64,000 bases of DNA from Chelonoidis abingdonii (Eukaryota > Chordata > Testudines > Testudinidae): positions 30,256,646-30,320,645 of the forward strand of contig NC_133770.1 of NCBI RefSeq assembly GCF_003597395.2. The letters are read 5' to 3'. The translations under genes and the position numbers were made by a program. Shown here one piece after another: positions 58,921 through 64,000 of the stretch. Each line of letters starts with the position of its first letter. Position 1 is the first letter of the stretch. The notes under the pieces were generated by a model. It saw nothing but the letters and a program-made list of their open reading frames with translations. It was not told where the DNA came from and ran no database searches.

Positions 58921-61900
58921 TCACCCATAATAATTAAAGCTTGGCCAGGTTATAAGCAACTGAAAACAGAGTCTTAAAATGAGAGATGATGTGCTACTTT
59001 AATGATAGGTGTCTGGGACTTCCTGCAAGACCTATAATCTATCTGTGACCTGCACACAATACTGATTCTCTCAGTTCATAAGTTTATAGGGCATCAGTCT
59101 CCTTAAGTCAACCGTTTTTTTAAATGGCACATATCAGTTAAGAGTCATCATATTTGATTAATCTCTTCTTCCTTCCTGGACGTTCAGGATGTTGCTGGTT
59201 TCTTCGCCACTGTCTTAACAATTAGACCCTTCCTTTCTGTCCCTTAAACCACCTTGCAGAGATTTCCTTCTCTATAGTTCCCTCCTGCGGCAGGGGTCAG
59301 TTGGGCCCAATATTATTAAAATGCTGACAGCCTGCTGTGTGTTGCATAAGATGCAAATAAAATGAAGTCCCTGCTGCTATGACTTAATATTAGGAATTAT
59401 GTTAGGAATATTTGTCATCTAAATAAAATCCATTGTTAGCTTAAATAGAACTTGTTATGCTCCAAAGAGAACCATGCTGTTCATTTTGTATCTGAATTGT
59501 TTTCTATTTTAAAATTATGTGCTCCTCTTTGTAGGATCCATGTCAAATTCTGAGAGTTCTTTTGTATGGTGTTTAGCCCACTTAGAGCAGTTAACTAGAA
59601 ATAATGTCTATATTTTCCCTCATTTAAATTAGAATTTTTTATCCCAAAATACCACAATGTGTCTTTTAATTCATTTTCTGAAAAGAAAAAAGACCTGAAA
59701 GATACAACTAATTAATCTCAATGTTTTTTTTTTTTTTTTTTTGCAGCTAAAGACAGATTTGTTCAGGTCAGCTTTTTCCCATGTTGCCATATTGTCTAAA
59801 CTTCCCTCCTGGCTACAAAATTGATAGGGGTCTAATAACCACAGTGGAGACAAAACAGAAACATAAAGATCATATATTGTATAATCATCCTGATTACTCT
59901 GAACAGTACTATGCTGCAGGTTTCACTAATGATGATTAATTGTGAGGCAGGCTACATGAACTGCCATGTAGAGTGGGTTGTAATTAAATAAAAATATAAT
60001 CATTTTAACATTGTGCCACTAATATGTATTTACGATAGATAGTACTTCTGAAAAGAGTTTGATTCCCTGCAGTCATTAGGAAGTTCACTTACACATTTTA
60101 ACTGCACAGATGTTGTTAAAAGCTCATATTTCAGGCCATAAAAGCTTATTTTATTTTCGGGTTGTATTGCAGTATAAATAAGCTTTGTACATCTGTCTGT
60201 TTTGTGAGGCGCTAAAGCAGTTTTTTTTTAAAGCCTGGAAACTTAAGGAGGGTAGATTTATGAAAACCTAATATGGGAGAGCAGTGGTCTACAGCAAAGC
60301 ATTGTTTATACTGTTTTTTTTATTTTATTTTTTATAAACCACAAACAACAGCAACAAAAATCCCAACACCTATTGGTTTTTGTCACCTCATTCTGTTTTG
60401 GCAGTTTCAGGTCATTCCCGAACTCAGGAAACCTGAAAGGTATGTGTGAGTATTTTTTAGTGGGAGTACTGAGCTGCTTTGTGTATGAGCTTAAGAAAGG
60501 AATTGTCAGTCGTACCCCAATTCTAGCCTACATACTTTCTGAATGTAAATTATGTAACAAATGCGTGAAAAGCATTCATAATATATTAGCTGTGTGCAAG
60601 CAGAAAAATATAAAAGTTTTAAAATCAATAGTTTTCACCATTTCTGCCAAATGGAGACTTAGTGATTTTTTTGCTGGCACTGATGTTGTTTTGGGCCAGC
60701 AACCATTCCTGTTGTTAGATGATCACTATCCTGGGTGTGTCTACTTGTGTGTAAATGTCATTGACCTTGATGATATTAGGTGAGTGTACCATGCAGTATC
60801 TCAGAATATTTCTGAATAACCGTGCAAGATTTGTTCTACTTCTGTACTCCACTAACAAGAGCTCTCTAACTCGGAAGCTTCCTAGACTTACAAGATATTA
60901 GAACTGTATTATTAGAGAGGTCAGTGTAGTGACCTTGCATCATGTTGGAGGGAGCCATGTTGGTGTCAGAAGTGTATCAAACAGTTATGGCGAGATGGTA
61001 TCGGAGTTGAAAAAGCTATCATAGCCCTATTCCTGATATCCTGTGCACTTGGCTGAGATTGTATCAGCTGTACTTCTCCTGTATGAGCAGACAATGTACA
61101 GTAGTTCTTTTTTAATGTGACGTGCTTTTAAAATATGTAATTGTTAAACTCAAAAGAAATGAAATACCAATATGCGCAACAGAGTGGATTCACAACAGAT
61201 AGGCCTTAACATTAAGTGCTTGTGCAGATTTTGTTGTTGATTAATATTAAACACATTATTTCAGTGATTTTCTTAATGATTAATGGAATTAATTAATTTT
61301 TTTTAATTCAGCACTTTCTTTGGGGAAAAACCCACAAATGGTATTACCAGACATTGAAACATCATGTTGAAGGGACGCTGAGCATCATATTTGATGGGTG
61401 ATATATGAGGCCATCTTGCAGGAAGACTGAATGCAGCAGGGGTACTTGAATTTTATCATAGCTCTAATCAGGCATTTCTTTGGAAATGTAGGGCCTGAGT
61501 CTCACTAGTGCTCAGCACCAGTTGAAGTCATTGAGAGCTGTGAATGCCCAGCCCCTCTCCGAAACCTAGGCCAGTAAAGTTTATTCTTGTTTTATGGGAC
61601 ATGAAGAATAGCTTCTAAAACCCTCTCTTGCTGCATTATTAAAGAGTAGACAATGTGATTCAAGTTTGATCCTGCCCAGAAAATGATGTTCTCATATCTT
61701 TTAATTACAAAAAATATTTTTGTTAAAAATACAAAATAAAATATCAGATTTTTAAACTAGTGAAAGCATCAAATTAAGAATGGCTGTTATGTTTGTTTGC
61801 ACTTTTCCTATCTATGCAAACAACAAAATCCAGATTATGCTCTAGAAAGTGCAGTGCCTGCCAGGGATGTGGAAGTGTTTTCTCAGTCTAGAGATGTTGT

Positions 61901-62704
61901 AGAAGCTTCAGATTAACTGTCAGAAGGGCCAAAAAAATTTACTTTGTGATTGACTTTGAAGTGCACCTGTTCTCTCTCTCTCTGTTGCTGAAGTGTTGTA
62001 GTGTGTGTAGCAGTAACCTACTACCACCTTGGTTCTGCTTCTCCCTAAGCCACTCTGTTTTTTGAGGAATGGGACAGTCTTGGCAGAAAACAATCAATCA
62101 AGCGGAGTGCTGTCATTAGGCTTGAGGATATTTACCCCCCAGGGTTGCTGGAATGGTTCCAGCTGCTGCTTGCTGAGGGCAGGATGCACTTAAGGATAGA
62201 AACACATTTTTGTGGGAAACTAAGCAACAGTTTTATTAAACGTAAAACCACACAGTAGCAGCAAAGTAGATTGTGCTGAGTTAAGCCAGTAAACTTCTGA
62301 GTCTTATTTGCCCAACCATAATATAAGGACTGCAGCCAATTTTTCAGCCAAGAATATCTAAAATATATATCTTTAGATTTCACTCATTCATAGTTATACA
62401 CAGTGTACCTAATTGTTAAAATTAGCAGTGGGAAAACCTGAAGGGGTTTGACTCTGTTAAACATCCACAATTTAGTGTGATTATCCAGAACTTCAGTCTG
62501 TTCAATCTTCAAACATAAAACTCCCACTTCATACACAGTAGCAGACATTAGAGGGAGAGCATTCCTACTGCCTGCTTTCACTGTGTAACTGTGAATCCTG
62601 CTTCCCCTTCTAGTCATTGTACTTTCAGTAGGCAATCTACTCTGTCCTGTGTTCAGAGCAACCAGACAGCCTGCTGTCTTATCACAGGCCACTTTAACTT
62701 CAAC
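58921..62704. other. Intronic sequence, nothing specific
   Basis: AT-rich, with a poly-T run at about 59725-59742. The 136-codon frame at 60373-60783 is the longest single frame in this part. It is rich in Cys, Leu and Val and shows no domain; treated as chance. Confidence 0.4.
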
Positions 62705-62792
62705 TTTGTGAGTAGTCCCATTGATTTCACTGGAATGATTTATATTTAAGATTGAACATATGATGAAATGCTTTGCTGGATCATGGTCCTAG
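62705..62792. repeat. Fold-back repeat family H, copy 3
   Basis: 'tgtgagtagtcccattgatt', 'gaaatgctttgctggatca' and 'tggtcc' follow the second half of the family H pattern seen at 31935 and 50565. Confidence 0.45.
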
Positions 62793-63746
62793 TCAATAGG
62801 AGCCAGAAATTCATGGCACTGGGTCCTACACTTGAGAGCTTATGCAGGAACTCCTAATTAATGTGATTGATTTTTTATTGATTGAGGATGAAAAGTACAA
62901 AAATGAAAAGTACAAAAAGTAACTGACAGCTTGTATGTGTTTCCAAATACCACATGCTTCATGGGATCTCCAGTAAGATATCTTAACTTCATTGGCTGTG
63001 TGGTCATCCCTGAAGACAACGGAGTGAGCCACCTGGTTGTCCTCTAATAGGCAATACCAACTTTCTCCCTCACTCAAGAAGACCTGAGATCAGTTAAGCA
63101 GCTGTCCCTATATGGTTGTTCTGTTTCCAAACAGATTTTTGTATCTTTATTCAAAATTAATTTAAAACCGGTTGTGTGTTTAGAGCATCATTGTCCAGAC
63201 AACATTGATAAAAATACTTTGTCCTCAATTTCATTGCACATTACTACTGAATTGTAATGTTATTTACCTAAAGATCTTCTAGGAAACCCTGATTTCCTGG
63301 CTTCTGCTGTGGAGGTACTTTAATTCTGAGACTCTAATACCATCAGAGGGATTTAACTTTTCTGACATGAAAAAATCAGTCTCTCTATACTCTTCGCAGT
63401 ATAATATTACAGTGCTGAAAATCTGTAGTTTGGTATTACCTTAATACAAAAATAGATTTTCAAATATTTTTCACTGAACAGTAATGGTCTCACTTCGTAT
63501 TTAGATGTTTAATGTAGTTTTTTGGTTATGTGTTTGGTCCTATGAGAAACTAGTGATCATTTGGATCCCTCAGTTAGATTGTATGAATCTGTTGTTATAT
63601 TATCACTGATGTAGCTATGTCCACACCTTCCTCCGTAAGCAATATTTTTGAATGTATATTACTTGCTATATTTCCCCATCTACATAGGTCATGTTCTTAT
63701 TTTCTTTTAATAGGCACTAACATTGCAATATTGTTTGTTTTAATAG
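62793..63746. other. Intronic sequence ending in a splice acceptor
   Basis: No element seen. The last part 'ttgtttgttttaatag' (63731-63746) is a pyrimidine-containing acceptor preceding the candidate exon. Confidence 0.4.
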
Positions 63747-63782
63747 GAACAGACCAAAGATTCTCCTGCAATCTCTTCAGAG
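63747..63782 (+). CDS. Candidate 36-bp internal exon with GC-AG donor
   Basis: Twelve codons (EQTKDSPAISSE) lie between an AG acceptor at 63745-63746 and 'TCAGAG|gcaagt'. AG|GCAAGT is the strict consensus of the rare GC-AG intron class, which needs a near-perfect match outside the C. The phase is 0 on both sides and matches the phase-0 donor of the exon at 2835. The composition (polar, Ser-rich) fits with the first exon's peptide. Against it: the frame stays open past the donor to about 63959, and the size is small. No family is recognised. Confidence 0.3.
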
Positions 63783-64000
63783 GCAAGTGTATTTGAATTT
63801 TGCCTCTTACTGTGTTGTAAAAATTTAAAATCTAGAATAGACTTCATATGTGTGCATAATATTAATAAGTATTTCTTTGAGCTTGAGCTTCTGCTTCTTA
63901 AACCCCTGTACTCTGCTAGCAATTCCATTTGCTCCCAAAGGGCTCATTTCCTCCCATAGCTAGATATCTTTTAAGAAGGTATAGTAAAATCAGAATCCTG
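63783..64000. other. Following intron or read-through
   Basis: If the GC donor is real this is the next intron. The reading frame remains open without an ATG to a TAG at about 63957-63959. Confidence 0.3.

Larger units (their letters stand above)
2836..63746 (+). other. Proposed large intron between the two candidate coding exons
   Basis: If the exons at 2680-2835 and 63747-63782 belong together, everything between is one phase-0 intron of about 61 kb. I find no other convincing host exon inside it on either strand. Nearly all recognisable content is transposon-derived. First coding introns of this size are common in reptile genes. The link between the two exons is inference from phase and strand only. 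Confidence 0.35.

Noticed and set aside
60373..60783. 136-codon + strand frame
   Set aside because: AT-rich, no recognised domain, and no flanking splice or promoter signs; a chance frame is the simplest reading.
1..64000. Prokaryotic features (operons, CRISPR, phage genes)
   Set aside because: The sequence has vertebrate repeats, AT-rich introns and no dense coding; no such feature is present.

Overview
The window looks like vertebrate nuclear DNA, most likely from a turtle or a close non-avian sauropsid. It is AT-rich, has no dense coding, and is full of interspersed repeats. The lineage call rests on two copies of a tRNA-derived SINE with an 'agggatagctcagtggtttgagc' type head (+ at 25526, - at 31965), a CR1 LINE 3' end, and many hAT, PIF/Harbinger and Tc1/mariner miniature elements of kinds I know from turtle genomes. 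This is recognition from memory, not a search result.

The only credible host coding sequence is a short basic exon at 2680-2835 (+). It starts with ATG in a good Kozak context and reads 52 codons to a splice donor. A second possible exon of 36 bp lies at 63747-63782, with an AG acceptor and an AG|GCAAGT (GC-AG type) donor in the same phase. If both are real, almost the whole window is a first coding intron of about 61 kb on the + strand. I do not recognise the protein.

Layout. 1-2.5 kb: hAT-like element and upstream sequence. 2.55-2.84 kb: probable first coding exon. 3-13 kb: CR1 tail, GC-rich repeat, hAT MITE with a perfect 8-bp duplication, a Harbinger end cut at an assembly N, and a fold-back repeat. 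15-16.7 kb and 19.8-21.6 kb: two degenerate LINE reverse-transcriptase remnants, the second broken up by an LTR-like sequence (holding a 193-bp N gap) and a MITE. 24-27.2 kb: two hAT elements, a SINE and a Harbinger-type MITE. 29-32.3 kb: mariner MITE, MIR-like SINE, an exact 21-bp inverted repeat, and a SINE nested in a fold-back repeat. 33.4-37.4 kb: the most informative locus, a 3.6-kb PIF/Harbinger transposon with decayed transposase (+) and Myb/SANT-like (-) genes, inserted into a 0.3-kb hAT MITE. 37.6-45.4 kb: further hAT and Harbinger elements, one carrying a tandem array of self-complementary units. 51-58.5 kb: Harbinger MITE, fold-back repeat, 1.1-kb TA-flanked element, mariner MITE and a second hAT copy. 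The rest is intronic sequence in which I see nothing specific.

I find no tRNA or rRNA gene, CRISPR array, operon or other prokaryotic feature, and no new multi-gene system. The interest is in transposon biology (nesting, target-site duplications, palindromic arrays) and in the possible GC-AG exon.
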